DNA from: an uncultured Methanosarcinales archaeon
Lineage (GTDB): Archaea; Halobacteriota; Methanosarcinia; Methanotrichales; Methanotrichaceae
Reading direction: 5' to 3'
Assembly (NCBI GenBank): GCA_903871465.1
Contig: CAIQHB010000009.1
Coordinates: 1-64,000 of the forward strand
DNA: 64,000 nucleotides
The notes beneath the pieces were generated by a model. It did no database searches, was not told the origin of the DNA, and worked only from the letters and a program-made list of their open reading frames with translations. Below are positions 19,527 through 28,356 of this stretch, piece after piece. Numbering within the stretch: the first letter of the stretch is position 1; every line of letters starts with the position of its first letter. A program made the translations under genes and the position numbers.

Positions 19527-19882
19527 AGACCTCCCGGTCCAAACTGGGCGACCTGGCGCTGCTGCGTTCGTCTGACGGTATACTGAACTGTGACCTGGAA
19601 TGTCGATTCATGGCTCTCAACGTTCACTCCCTCTACCAGGATCAAGTCGCCGAGCCACTGTTGAAGAGATCCTTGAACCAAGAACTGAGCGGTTGCCGCC
19701 AGTTCGTCGCTGTTGGGAGCGAAGACGAGTTGCAGAAGACCGCTGCCAAAGTCGGGTCTATTTACCCTCTCCCCGGGCCTGGTAAATAGGAGTTGCTCTA
19801 TGAGATCTCTAACATGGTCGTCATCGTTTGTCGAGGCTGTTCGCCCACATCCATCGAAATGGAAAGGATAGTCTGGATTCAT
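19523..19882 (-). CDS. Baseplate wedge protein gp25-like (Afp9-like)
   Basis: A 119-residue homologue of T4 gp25, which links hub and wedge and starts sheath polymerisation. Diagnostic segments are DHVRDLIEQLLFTRPGERVNRPDFG and GLLQLVFAPN; the E-P-x-R/E-R-V pattern is typical of gp25/GPW proteins. It lies between the PAAR and J genes, as in Afp and PVC clusters. Confidence 0.95.
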   Translation of the reverse strand: MNPDYPFHFDGCGRTASTNDDDHVRDLIEQLLFTRPGERVNRPDFGSGLLQLVFAPNSDELAATAQFLVQGSLQQWLGDLILVEGVNVESHESTFQVTVQYTVRRTQQRQVAQFGPGGL

Positions 19883-19890
19883 CCGTCCTC

Positions 19891-20241
19891 CTAGATCCCG
19901 CTAACGCGGGGCTGAGTTACAGAGACAATGGGCGGCCCCTGGGGCGCCTGCTCCGGGCTGAGGCAGAGAGCTGCGCTGGTATTCAGTATGGCTGGCTGGC
20001 CGTTGACCAGGACCCGGACAGCGGGAGCCAGCCACTGAACCTTGAGACAGGGCTGGGGCTTGCCTGGAGGCACAGTGAAGACGCAGCCTGCCACAGTGCA
20101 CTGATCGGCAAGGGTCGCCACCGGCTGGCCGCTGACGAGAACGCGAACGTTGGAGGTGATGACATTGACCATGCCGCCGTGCGGACAGGTGGCAGCCGCA
20201 CCGAGATGGAATAAAAATCCAGGCATCGATATCCTCCTCAA
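19891..20241 (-). CDS. PAAR-like spike tip protein (Afp10-like)
   Basis: A 116-residue protein with the glycine/proline-rich PAAR fold pattern: MPGFLFHLGAAATCPHGG near the N-terminus, VLVSGQPVATLADQCTVAGC, and VLVNGQPAILNTS near the end. His and Cys residues (CPHGG, DQC, AGC) may bind the metal that sharpens the cone. It would cap the spike encoded by the gene just upstream, which it overlaps by four bases. Confidence 0.9.
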   Translation of the reverse strand: MRRISMPGFLFHLGAAATCPHGGMVNVITSNVRVLVSGQPVATLADQCTVAGCVFTVPPGKPQPCLKVQWLAPAVRVLVNGQPAILNTSAALCLSPEQAPQGPPIVSVTQPRVSGI

Positions 20242-20780
20242 ATTATGGTGAGAGCTCCCTGGTTTATGTCCACAACTTTGCCGAGCATGATGATGCTGGC
20301 ACCTTTGCCGTTCTGTATATAGATCCCGGTGTCGTTTACAATCAGAGTGGCCCCGGTGGTACTCTTTAGGACTATTCCACCTGTGGGTCCAGGGACATCG
20401 CTTATGACCATTCCATTCTGCAGGACGGTCTGCATAGTGATGCCTGGAACTGCCGGCGGCACCAACCTGGCCATTGCCGGAACCTCAGCCATGCTTCCAT
20501 AAAAGCATCCAGTCCATATCGGATAGTCCGGGTCTCCCTGCTCGAACTCAACCCATACTCCAGCACCTATGGGCGGAACAGAGAAAATGCCCATTTGTAT
20601 GCCGCCCACAGGCAGGCAGGGCATCGCCCAGCTCGACAGCATGATGTTTAAAACATCAGGCACCATGACGGTTAGCCTCCCAATCTGCATAGGATCTATA
20701 TTGTTGACTACTGTGCCTCGATACTTGCCATAGTACTTCTTCTTCTCGATATCACTCTCGGTTGCAGCGTTCTGACTCAT
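20238..20780 (-). CDS. Spike protein gp5/VgrG-like, OB-fold (Afp8 C-terminal part)
   Basis: A 180-residue protein with the phage baseplate assembly V/VgrG OB-fold (YRGTVVNNIDPMQIGRLTVMVPDV; VPPIGAGVWVEFEQGDPDYPIWTGCFYG) and a short C-terminal beta-prism-like stretch. In Afp the hub and spike are one protein, whereas here they are two overlapping genes. It forms the piercing spike with the PAAR tip. Confidence 0.93.
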   Translation of the reverse strand: MSQNAATESDIEKKKYYGKYRGTVVNNIDPMQIGRLTVMVPDVLNIMLSSWAMPCLPVGGIQMGIFSVPPIGAGVWVEFEQGDPDYPIWTGCFYGSMAEVPAMARLVPPAVPGITMQTVLQNGMVISDVPGPTGGIVLKSTTGATLIVNDTGIYIQNGKGASIIMLGKVVDINQGALTII

Positions 20781-21916
20781 ACTGGCACCTTCTGGAATGT
20801 GGATATCAAGCCGTTGCGGCTGAGGGTGAAGCTCTGCTTGTACTCGCCACGCTTGATATTGTGGGTCACGCTTTTTACATAGTATAATCCATCAAAGGCA
20901 TTTCCGGCACCCCTTACGCTCACGAGCTTGCGTGCCTTCAGGACATGACCGTATCTCAGGACATCCAGGTTTCCTGAGGCAGAGACCGCATCAGCGCTCT
21001 TAGCAGCCTTGGATAGTCCTATTACAGCAGCCCGGATCGGAGAAAGCTTTGCAGTCCCAGTAATCCACTCTATATCCTTGGGAATCGGTGGAATCAGTCC
21101 CAGAGGAGGGCTGAGGGGAGTTATATCCGGTACCGGAATCGGGATCAAGAGCTTCGATATACTCTCCTGGATCAGTATCACGGGAAGCTTCTTGGACTCG
21201 GTGTCGAAGCTGAAGCTCAGAGACTCTACGTTGGTGTGTGCATCCATGTCCACGTTAAGAGGAGGCTGGGGTGGTCCAACCTTGATCTCGGGACCCCAGT
21301 AGGCTATGCTCATTCCAGGTACGGGTCCAGGATCGATATAGAAGACATAGCCCACCTCATCCGCCAGGCTCTTGATATATTGTAGATCTGTCCCCTGATG
21401 AGTGGGAATTCTGTCCAGGGGAATGGGCAGGTCTATCAGAACGCTCGGGATTACCAGGGGCACTATGCCCAGGAAAGCGTACTTGGCGACAGCCAGAGCG
21501 ACCCTGGCCTCTGCAGGCATGGCTGGATATGGCAGGCCGCTAAGATCGATGTAGTCCATTACAACCGATAGATCTTTGCCCTTGATAGTCAGAGTTGAGT
21601 TCCCGCCATCAGCTCCTGGGGAGAGTGCATATTCTGTCATGACTCCATCCATCAGTACGTCGGGAGTCCCATTGACGGTTACGATGATCACTACCCTCAC
21701 AATTGGCAAGATTGATCCTCCGGATAGGAGAAATAGAGTTATGAGCGGAGAGTTCTTCTGGATGTTAAATGTCAGCTCAAAGCCGTTGGTGCTGGTTCCG
21801 GCAGTGACCATCACTTGAACGCTTGCCAGCGCATCCAGAACATCCTTGGAGACGGGAATGGGCACTGCAGGTCCTATCATCAGGGAGAGATAGAATCCGC
21901 TAGACATAGTTGACAC
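20777..21916 (-). CDS. Hub protein, gpD/gp27-like (Afp8 N-terminal part)
   Basis: A 379-residue late-control-D type hub protein. The region GTDLQYIKSLADEVGYVFYIDPGP and the closing part (KARKLVSVRGAGNAFDGLYY, VTHNIKRGEYKQSFTLSRNG) are characteristic of phage gpD/gp27 hub proteins. It would form the trimeric hub joining tube to spike. It overlaps the LysM gene by 17 bases and the spike gene by four. Confidence 0.9.
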   Translation of the reverse strand: MSTMSSGFYLSLMIGPAVPIPVSKDVLDALASVQVMVTAGTSTNGFELTFNIQKNSPLITLFLLSGGSILPIVRVVIIVTVNGTPDVLMDGVMTEYALSPGADGGNSTLTIKGKDLSVVMDYIDLSGLPYPAMPAEARVALAVAKYAFLGIVPLVIPSVLIDLPIPLDRIPTHQGTDLQYIKSLADEVGYVFYIDPGPVPGMSIAYWGPEIKVGPPQPPLNVDMDAHTNVESLSFSFDTESKKLPVILIQESISKLLIPIPVPDITPLSPPLGLIPPIPKDIEWITGTAKLSPIRAAVIGLSKAAKSADAVSASGNLDVLRYGHVLKARKLVSVRGAGNAFDGLYYVKSVTHNIKRGEYKQSFTLSRNGLISTFQKVPV

Positions 21917-22259
21917 CGGTCATGCCTTCAGGCAGGGTTATACGAAGCCTGCGGCCAATAACATCCGTCATATCATTCGGGTCAATTACCCGGTTGGCAT
22001 CGCACAGTCTCCAGAACTGCTCAGGATCACCCAGGTATTTGGCTGCCAGGATATCAGGCCTATCCCCCTGGACTACAGTATGCTCCTGGATGAGTACAAA
22101 CCTCTCTGGCTCCGGGACGAACCTGCGCCTCAGGTAGATTATCTCCCTTCCGTCACATATCTCCATGCTTGCTGTATCAATGCCATGGTACCTGCTGTTT
22201 GGCGGAAACATGCTGGCCTTAGCATTGAGACCCAGGATGGTTTGCAATGGATCGTTCAT
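21900..22259 (-). CDS. LysM-domain baseplate protein (Afp7 C-terminal/gp53-like)
   Basis: A 119-residue protein. Its second half carries the LysM pattern VVQGDRPDILAAKYLGDPEQFWRLCDANRVIDP, which in contractile systems clamps the tube initiator to the baseplate. It overlaps its neighbours on both sides by 4 and 17 bases. In Afp7 and PVC7 this part is fused to the tube-initiator domain, which here is the separate gene just upstream. Confidence 0.88.
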   Translation of the reverse strand: MNDPLQTILGLNAKASMFPPNSRYHGIDTASMEICDGREIIYLRRRFVPEPERFVLIQEHTVVQGDRPDILAAKYLGDPEQFWRLCDANRVIDPNDMTDVIGRRLRITLPEGMTGVNYV

Positions 22260-22936
22260 AGCATTCCGCCTGTGATCCCACTTATGCCCTGAAAGCCGAA
22301 GCTTCCACCTTTACTCATGGATGCAAGACGCTCTTTTTGCTGATGATATGTCATGTAAAGGCTGCCTCCTTTGTGATCGAATCCAAGATCATTGACGCTC
22401 AGAACGCGCATCCCCAGGCTGACTTTGGCACGCAGGGGATTGAGAGAAGGATCGAAGGCCTCCTCAGTGACGCTGAAGTCGGTAAGCCGCACTGGAACTA
22501 TGCGGTTCCTGGACCAGATGAACAAGGTAAGGGGCGCCTCCATGGGTGCTATCTCGAGGGTCCCTGATTTTGCCAGGTTGTTGGTGGCAATGAGCTGGTC
22601 GCTTCTGGGATAAATGATGGTTTCCAGGGCAGCGAGCTGGGCGTGAATGCCCATCTCGGCCACTGTCGGGTTCTGGTCGGGAAACTCCATCTGGTCAGCT
22701 GCGTCTATCTCTGCATCGAGCTTAATGGTCTCCACTGGAGGGCCCTTGAGGCGCAGGGCTTGAGAGCGATCTCCTCCGTCGCCGATAGCCTGGACCTGGA
22801 GGGTGCGGCTGAGGGTGTCCGGGTTGTACTGCAGGGTGATTATCCTTTGGACCGCCGAAGTGTCGGGGTCTATTAGGACTAAGCCTCCTTTAAGGAGACG
22901 AGGGGAACCGGGGAAGGTAGTCATGAATTCAATCAT
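22256..22936 (-). CDS. Tube initiator protein (CIS_tube N-terminal domain, Afp7-like)
   Basis: A 226-residue protein matching the contractile injection system tube protein N-terminal domain: ITLQYNPDTLSRTLQV, RLKGPPVETIKLDAEIDA and SVTEEAFDPSLNPLRAKVSL. It is expected to seed polymerisation of the inner tube on the hub. A second ATG four codons in is equally open. A 150-base gap separates it from the upstream cargo gene, the largest gap in the operon. Confidence 0.9.
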   Translation of the reverse strand: MIEFMTTFPGSPRLLKGGLVLIDPDTSAVQRIITLQYNPDTLSRTLQVQAIGDGGDRSQALRLKGPPVETIKLDAEIDAADQMEFPDQNPTVAEMGIHAQLAALETIIYPRSDQLIATNNLAKSGTLEIAPMEAPLTLFIWSRNRIVPVRLTDFSVTEEAFDPSLNPLRAKVSLGMRVLSVNDLGFDHKGGSLYMTYHQQKERLASMSKGGSFGFQGISGITGGML

Positions 22937-23086
22937 CTCATATTCTTTTGGTCATATGTTGAGGTGCATATTGCCGTTGCTTATTGTTAATGTGATTCTG
23001 AGTCTAATGCCTACTTTTGGGGCGCTTACAGATTCATACCAAAAACTTGCCACCTCACTACGAGGATAATCCTCACTTAGCCCCGC
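22937..23086. other. Largest gap inside the eCIS operon
   Basis: No gene is seen in the 150 bases. A perfect 13-base palindrome, GAGGAT-A-ATCCTC (23061-23073), lies just after the third DUF4157 gene and could attenuate or process the message between cargo and baseplate genes. I see no clear TATA box for the downstream part. Confidence 0.35.
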
Positions 23087-25345
23087 TCATTTTAGTTGAG
23101 CTGGATCGGACCTTTCAAAGCCAGAAGAATTCGGGGCCGGGCTAAATTCCGGCAAAGGACCAACCAATTCGCCATCTATGCGATCATATAAACGCTGGAT
23201 TGCTTGTGCTAAATTTGAGAATCGCGGATGCGATTCTCCGATGACGTCTTTAGCGACAACAGATGCAATTTTATAGTTGTGTACATTCCTATCGAAGACC
23301 GCAAGTTCTCGCTGATAAACAGCTTTCTCCTCCAGGACAATCTGATATTTCCTTTCAATTTCATCGCCGACCGCCATTTTCACGTCGTTCCTTTCCTTTA
23401 TGAGCTGAGGCGAATTGGCAACTTTTTCTATCTGGCTGTATGTTGCTTGCATGGGCGACATGCCCTGCTGCTGCGCAGCCTCACCAGGCGTAGCGCGATT
23501 TATATAGAGATGTGCATGGAGCAGCTCATGATACAAAATTTCTGCATACTTCTTATCTGCAGCTTCTTGTGGATTTCTTGACTTTGCTAGTTCCTCAGGT
23601 TCAGGACGCTTTATTTCCGTATTTAAGATTATTTGCATATAATGCTCATCTTTATCTTTTGATGACCTTACTATTGGCGGGCGGAACTGATTAGGCACAT
23701 TTTGTAAAGAGATGCTTAAGAGGAAAACAATAGGCTTACCATTGACTACTGAACGAGCTACTTCGCGGTCTTCTCCCTTCAAAAGATTTTTATCAATGAG
23801 CGCATATAATTTAGAATCTTTATCCTTGATAATTCTGTATATCTCCCTTCCGCGAAAAAGCACCGCTGTGCGATCTATGCTTGTAGGGGGAGAATTACCT
23901 AATCCCTTGCGCACCTGACGTGAGATTATAGACCCCGGTAAGTATTCCAATGAGGATACACCATGCGTCAAAAAATCACTTGAAGCATCGTCTGCCTCTC
24001 TATCAGCAGACTCTTGCGGATAGGTTGTACGTGAAGGCTTGTTTAAGACCGTCGAACTAGGTCCCTGCTGGACTGTATGTGCCAGCTCATGCGCCATCAA
24101 CTTCATGCCTTCAGCCGTACCAGGACGGTATTGAGAATCCCTGAATACTATATCTTTTCCAATCGTGTATGCTAAAGCATTTATCGCCCATGTCGATTCC
24201 GCAGCTTTTCCGTTAGTATGTACCCTCACCCTGCTGAAATCGTACCCAAAGCGCGCCTCCATAAAGGCCCGCGCACCAGGCTCCAGGGGCTGCCCAGGCG
24301 ACCTTATAACCTCGTGAACAATGGGCGGAATGCCAGCCAGAGGCTTGGATCCTATCGCCTTCCTCTGCAGTCCCTCTTCCTCTCGCTTGGGCCTGACATC
24401 TCTCATCTCAAGCGACGGCTTCGTTCCTTCGTTAACCAGGCCCGGAATTCTGATGGGATCTAACCCCAACCGATTCTTCCTTCCCCAGTAGGCGTTCATG
24501 AACTGATCGTGCTCCGCCGCCTTCTGCTCAGGGGTCTTCAACCCTTCTCGGAACTTGGCCTGATCCTCGGCTATGCGAGCTGTCTCAGCCCTGAACTTCT
24601 CCCGTTCGGTAAGTTCACCCTTCTTTTCCTTCTTCTCCACCTGCTCCACGTAGGTGAAAGCCAGAGATGCAGAGGTAGGATTTCGCACAGGCCCCTCATA
24701 ATTGAGCTTCACCTTGAGACCGGGAGTGATGAAGTCCAGGGGAATCTCCGGCACCTGCATGGGAAGCTTGGAGTTCGTGGCGGCAAGCGTTGATACCACA
24801 CCGGCTGCGGCTGCGCCTGTTACGATCTTCCCCCGCAATGTGGATATGAAATCCTTGCCCAGCTTCAATGCTTTATCCTTTACATCCCTACCCAGATCAG
24901 TCTTGAGAAAGGCCTCTCCTGCCGTCTCAGCCGCATTCTTATACTGCTCCTCCTGAGAAGGCTGAGGGCTGCTTTTCTCCTGGCGCTGTAATAGAGGCAA
25001 ACCACTGTGATGGATGAGAGATGCGTTCCTGGCTCTGTCCAGGTTAACCACTTCATCTGCAATCCTATCCGCCTCCATCTCGTATTGATCGCCTGGCTCG
25101 CTGATGGCGGATTTTCTCTGCATCCCGGAAAACCCGATACCATCATCTGACCGACTGCAGATCGTCTGGGAATGAGGACAGATCGCTCTATGTTCAAGCA
25201 TCTGGTTTTTCTTGTTAAGTTCATCACGATCGCCAATTGCTGTTCGATCACGATTACAGCATGCTCGTTGTAGGGTCCCAGTAACAACAGGCGTGAAGGA
25301 TATCGCCGGTTTAAGGCTTATGTGAGTCTGCTGTGAAATTGACAT
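23087..25345 (-). CDS. DUF4157 protein with C-terminal zinc-protease motif, putative eCIS cargo 3
   Basis: A 752-residue protein. A short EPGDQYEMEADRIADEV motif (about 83-99) is the usual prelude to DUF4157. The DUF4157 core spans about 335-430, with PPIVHEVIRSPGQPLEPGAR and HELAH (419-423). A second HExxH, HELLH (606-610), lies in a C-terminal domain with YAEILYHELLHAHLYIN, typical of a zincin. Known: DUF4157 marks proteins loaded by extracellular contractile injection systems. Inferred: the C-terminal zincin is the toxic enzyme and the DUF4157 module the loading or maturation part. It lies between structural genes in the same operon. Confidence 0.82.
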   Translation of the reverse strand: MSISQQTHISLKPAISFTPVVTGTLQRACCNRDRTAIGDRDELNKKNQMLEHRAICPHSQTICSRSDDGIGFSGMQRKSAISEPGDQYEMEADRIADEVVNLDRARNASLIHHSGLPLLQRQEKSSPQPSQEEQYKNAAETAGEAFLKTDLGRDVKDKALKLGKDFISTLRGKIVTGAAAAGVVSTLAATNSKLPMQVPEIPLDFITPGLKVKLNYEGPVRNPTSASLAFTYVEQVEKKEKKGELTEREKFRAETARIAEDQAKFREGLKTPEQKAAEHDQFMNAYWGRKNRLGLDPIRIPGLVNEGTKPSLEMRDVRPKREEEGLQRKAIGSKPLAGIPPIVHEVIRSPGQPLEPGARAFMEARFGYDFSRVRVHTNGKAAESTWAINALAYTIGKDIVFRDSQYRPGTAEGMKLMAHELAHTVQQGPSSTVLNKPSRTTYPQESADREADDASSDFLTHGVSSLEYLPGSIISRQVRKGLGNSPPTSIDRTAVLFRGREIYRIIKDKDSKLYALIDKNLLKGEDREVARSVVNGKPIVFLLSISLQNVPNQFRPPIVRSSKDKDEHYMQIILNTEIKRPEPEELAKSRNPQEAADKKYAEILYHELLHAHLYINRATPGEAAQQQGMSPMQATYSQIEKVANSPQLIKERNDVKMAVGDEIERKYQIVLEEKAVYQRELAVFDRNVHNYKIASVVAKDVIGESHPRFSNLAQAIQRLYDRIDGELVGPLPEFSPAPNSSGFERSDPAQLK

Positions 25346-25370
25346 GCTAACTCTCCTAAAGCATCAGAAA

Positions 25371-26930
25371 TTAGGCCTTCGTTGAAGGACATCGCCATGC
25401 TTGTTTGGGAATCTCACGCTCTTTGATCAACCTTGGTGGTTTGGCCAGATATACGTCCTTATTTTCTATGGGTTCACGGGAATAAGTCGAGCCATCTTGA
25501 CGCTTGACTACCGATTCTCCTTTCTCATTGTGGCCTACGAGTTCATCGCCGGGCGTTGCCTCAGATGATCCATACTTCTGTCGAACATTGCGATCGATCC
25601 CGGCAGGATCAGGAACTACCTGCTTGCCCTGCATCTTGCGCAAGTTCGCTTGCCCTGGAAGTCCGCGAGCGATAGCCCAATTTTCTGCGTAAGTATAGGC
25701 ATCCATCTCCTTATTATACGTTGTCTGGCCAGATGGCTGGCCTAGATGTCGCACTTCGTGGATAAAGGTCTGTGCGACATTCTCGCACGATTTATCTCGT
25801 GTTATGCCGATCAGTTTATTCTCCCCTTTGCGGGCAAGCCCATCAGGATGCACAACTTCCGATCGCCATTGTCCGCCGGTGAAGGCCCATCTGTCCACAT
25901 CAATATCATCAAAGGTCTTAACGATGAATTCGGGAAGCTGGCTCACCACATCTCGATCTTTAGAACAGAGAATTCCCAGAATACATCCTTCGTTCCAGCC
26001 TTCAGCCGCACCTGGTAATGGTATGCCTTCTTTGAGATCGACTCCCAAAGGCGCGGCTTCCCCTACCGGATGGACTTCGCCTTTTCGTAGTGCCTCCATC
26101 CCTCCCTCGAAACGACGTTGAAAGAAATCCACTAAGAGATCCAGCTCATGCCCATCGAAGTCTGAATAGAGCTTCTTTGCACTCACACCACCCGCGCCGA
26201 AGATATGAGACAGCTCGTAGTTATGGGATCGCTCCAATATCTCCAGGATAGCATTTTCATCGTCATCCCCGCAAGCGCCTGACTGCATTTCTCTGATCAA
26301 GAGAGCTTTTCGTTGATCAGTTAAGATGTACTTGCCTCCACCAAGACGCCAGACTTTGACAATAGCCCGTGCTTTATTATCGCTATCTGTATTGTCCTCA
26401 ATCTGGCCCTTGTCAAGAAACTCCAGGTAATCTTGTAGCTCCCTTTCAGGGATATCGTCACCGCGAAACAATCCCAGAAAACCCTCGATTATGCTTCGCC
26501 GCTGCAGTCGCGGACCGGAAGCTTCCTGCTGGACGATATGCTCCAATTCATGGGCCAGCAATTCATTTCCGGTCGTTTCATGCGGGACATATTTCCCAGC
26601 CCCGAAGACGACGCTCTCACCCATCGCATAGGCCTGAGCTTTCAATGCCCTGGCCGACGTTGCGGCCTTCGCATCTGTATGAACTCGAACCCGGCTGAAG
26701 TCATGTCTGAAGCGCGGCTCCATGAATGCCCTCGTATCAGAATCGAGAGGCTGGCCTGTCGAGCGTAACACCTCGTGGACGATAGGAGGGATAGCATTAT
26801 GCCATTCGTGATCGTCTTTCCCGAGCATCTTCCTGCATGATCGACATTTATGCTGCCGTGCTGCAATTGGCCGCGATTCAGCCTTTGGTCCTTGATTCAC
26901 TAGAACCTGCTGCTTCATCTCGCACCTCAA
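25371..26930 (-). CDS. DUF4157 protein with C-terminal HExxH domain, putative eCIS cargo 2
   Basis: A 519-residue protein. Near the N-terminus is a CRSC pair, then the DUF4157 core (about 46-136) with HEVLRSTGQPLD, MEPRFRHDFSRVRVHTD and HELEH at 127-131. After a 250-residue middle region with no recognised fold there is a second zinc-protease motif, HEVRH (391-395), with EMDAYTYAENWA further on that could supply a third ligand. The ATG overlaps the stop of the previous cargo gene by four bases. It resembles the neighbouring cargo proteins in the core but not in the C-terminal part, as expected for effectors with exchanged toxin domains. Confidence 0.8.
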   Translation of the reverse strand: MRCEMKQQVLVNQGPKAESRPIAARQHKCRSCRKMLGKDDHEWHNAIPPIVHEVLRSTGQPLDSDTRAFMEPRFRHDFSRVRVHTDAKAATSARALKAQAYAMGESVVFGAGKYVPHETTGNELLAHELEHIVQQEASGPRLQRRSIIEGFLGLFRGDDIPERELQDYLEFLDKGQIEDNTDSDNKARAIVKVWRLGGGKYILTDQRKALLIREMQSGACGDDDENAILEILERSHNYELSHIFGAGGVSAKKLYSDFDGHELDLLVDFFQRRFEGGMEALRKGEVHPVGEAAPLGVDLKEGIPLPGAAEGWNEGCILGILCSKDRDVVSQLPEFIVKTFDDIDVDRWAFTGGQWRSEVVHPDGLARKGENKLIGITRDKSCENVAQTFIHEVRHLGQPSGQTTYNKEMDAYTYAENWAIARGLPGQANLRKMQGKQVVPDPAGIDRNVRQKYGSSEATPGDELVGHNEKGESVVKRQDGSTYSREPIENKDVYLAKPPRLIKEREIPKQAWRCPSTKA

Positions 26931-28093
26931 TACTTAACGCTGAAAGAGAGACCGCCCCCGCTGAAATCAGTCAGGATGACCAGATCCAACTGGTAAGAGG
27001 CTCCTGGGCGGCCAGCCGGCGTCGTGAGCCTGCTGGTGATGTTCCTTGCCAAATCGGGCGCAATTCTGGTGGAGAAGATACCCCACAACGCTCCTGCCAA
27101 TTGGGCTTTGTCGATTGCCTCCCAGGTGGAGGGAAGTCTCCCCGTGAGCATCTGATTCATCATCTCACCCCGGCGAAGTGTGGATGCCAGTGCAGACTCG
27201 GGCATGCCAGGGATCTCCTTCACCTCGGCAGAAGAAAATCCCAGAGTTACGCCTAGGCTGAAGCTGCCACTGCTTGCAAGGGAAAGCCGTGAAGGCATCT
27301 GGGGAGTCGGTTCTTCTTGCTGCTTAGACGGACCTGCAGGCGGGAGCGTTGGACCAGGACTCTTTGAGGAAGGACCCAGGGGAGAGGCCAATGTGATCTG
27401 GGAAGGGGGTAACGGTGGAATCAGCGATGGCGGCGTCAGAGCAGGAGCTCCAAAAGAAGGCGCTCTCAGTTGGAAGACTCCGGGTTGAGCCATGGCATCC
27501 CAGCTCAGGCCGAAAGCTGGCCTGGTAGTAGGGGCGCTTCGCTCCTTGCGCTCCTCATTCCCCTGAGGATATAGCCCGATAGGAGCGCTGCCGATCATCT
27601 CGGGGGTCACATAGCCACCAGATGCTATCCTCCCTGCCGCCCTTTCTGCGGATAATTCAGGATCTGAGCCGATAGATCCGCGGCTCTGCTGAACGACATG
27701 GGTCAGCTCGTGAGCAATAAGCCTTTGTCCATTCTCGGAATCAGGGACATAACGGCCCCCTGCAAAAGCTATATTATCTCCAACAGTGAAGGCCAAGGCG
27801 TTTACCATCCTGGCAGACTCATCTGCTTTTTCGTCATTATGGATTCTCACTTCGCTGAAGTCGTGGCCGAAGCGGGGTTCCATTAAGGTGCGGACATTTG
27901 CGTCAAGGGGCTTGCCTGGAGAGCGAAGCGCTTCATGAACAATAGGCGATGCGATCTCAGGTTTATTCTGCAAAGCAGAACGCTGCAGAATTCGCTTCTT
28001 ATGACAACTACTGCAATTGCGCTGCAATAAGCCGGAGCTTACAGCCGTAAAAGACGCCTTGGGCTTGGCTTCCATCTGGTTTTCCATGCTCAT
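26927..28093 (-). CDS. DUF4157 protein with unrecognised C-terminus, putative eCIS cargo 1
   Basis: The start at 28093 overlaps the preceding stop by four bases and gives 388 residues; a longer open frame upstream is in the shadow of the small gene. A CSSC pair (27-30) is followed by the DUF4157 core (about 46-136; HEALRSPGKPLD, MEPRFGHDFSEVRIHND, HELTH at 128-132). After that comes a Pro-rich linker (about 215-270; PPLPPSQITLASPLGP) and a 110-residue C-terminal region, beta-rich and Leu/Ser-rich, with no motif I know. It could carry a novel effector domain or act as an assembly factor for the other two cargo proteins. Confidence 0.75.
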   Translation of the reverse strand: MSMENQMEAKPKASFTAVSSGLLQRNCSSCHKKRILQRSALQNKPEIASPIVHEALRSPGKPLDANVRTLMEPRFGHDFSEVRIHNDEKADESARMVNALAFTVGDNIAFAGGRYVPDSENGQRLIAHELTHVVQQSRGSIGSDPELSAERAAGRIASGGYVTPEMIGSAPIGLYPQGNEERKERSAPTTRPAFGLSWDAMAQPGVFQLRAPSFGAPALTPPSLIPPLPPSQITLASPLGPSSKSPGPTLPPAGPSKQQEEPTPQMPSRLSLASSGSFSLGVTLGFSSAEVKEIPGMPESALASTLRRGEMMNQMLTGRLPSTWEAIDKAQLAGALWGIFSTRIAPDLARNITSRLTTPAGRPGASYQLDLVILTDFSGGGLSFSVKY

Positions 28094-28356
28094 CGATTCA
28101 GCCCTCCATACACCGCCCCTGCGATCTGTCTTCCGAGGTTTCGAGGATGGCTTTTCTCTCCGATCTCGATGCTTCCTCCAGGCACCGACGGCACAGCGCC
28201 GCCGCTCGCCAGCTCGTGCCCTATGCCACCATCGACAAGGAGCCTGGAAAGCTCGGCCTCTACCGCCTTCCGAACGGCGTTCCCCTGTCCAGGCTCTATC
28301 GGAAGGCCATCCAGGACCAGTCGCTCTATGCTCACATTTATCCTGGCTCTTTTCAT
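28090..28356 (-). CDS. Small conserved eCIS operon protein
   Basis: An 88-residue protein, MKRARINVSIERLVLDGLP at the start and RQIAGAVYGGLNR at the end. Its ATG overlaps the ATPase stop (ATGA) and its TGA overlaps the next ATG, so both ends are set by translational coupling. The pattern (short, IERLVLxGL near the N-terminus, a helical AEL-rich middle, RQIAxAVYGGL C-terminus) resembles small proteins often found next to the eCIS ATPase and DUF4157 genes. Function unknown; a loading chaperone for cargo is an inference from position. Confidence 0.65.
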   Translation of the reverse strand: MKRARINVSIERLVLDGLPIEPGQGNAVRKAVEAELSRLLVDGGIGHELASGGAVPSVPGGSIEIGEKSHPRNLGRQIAGAVYGGLNR

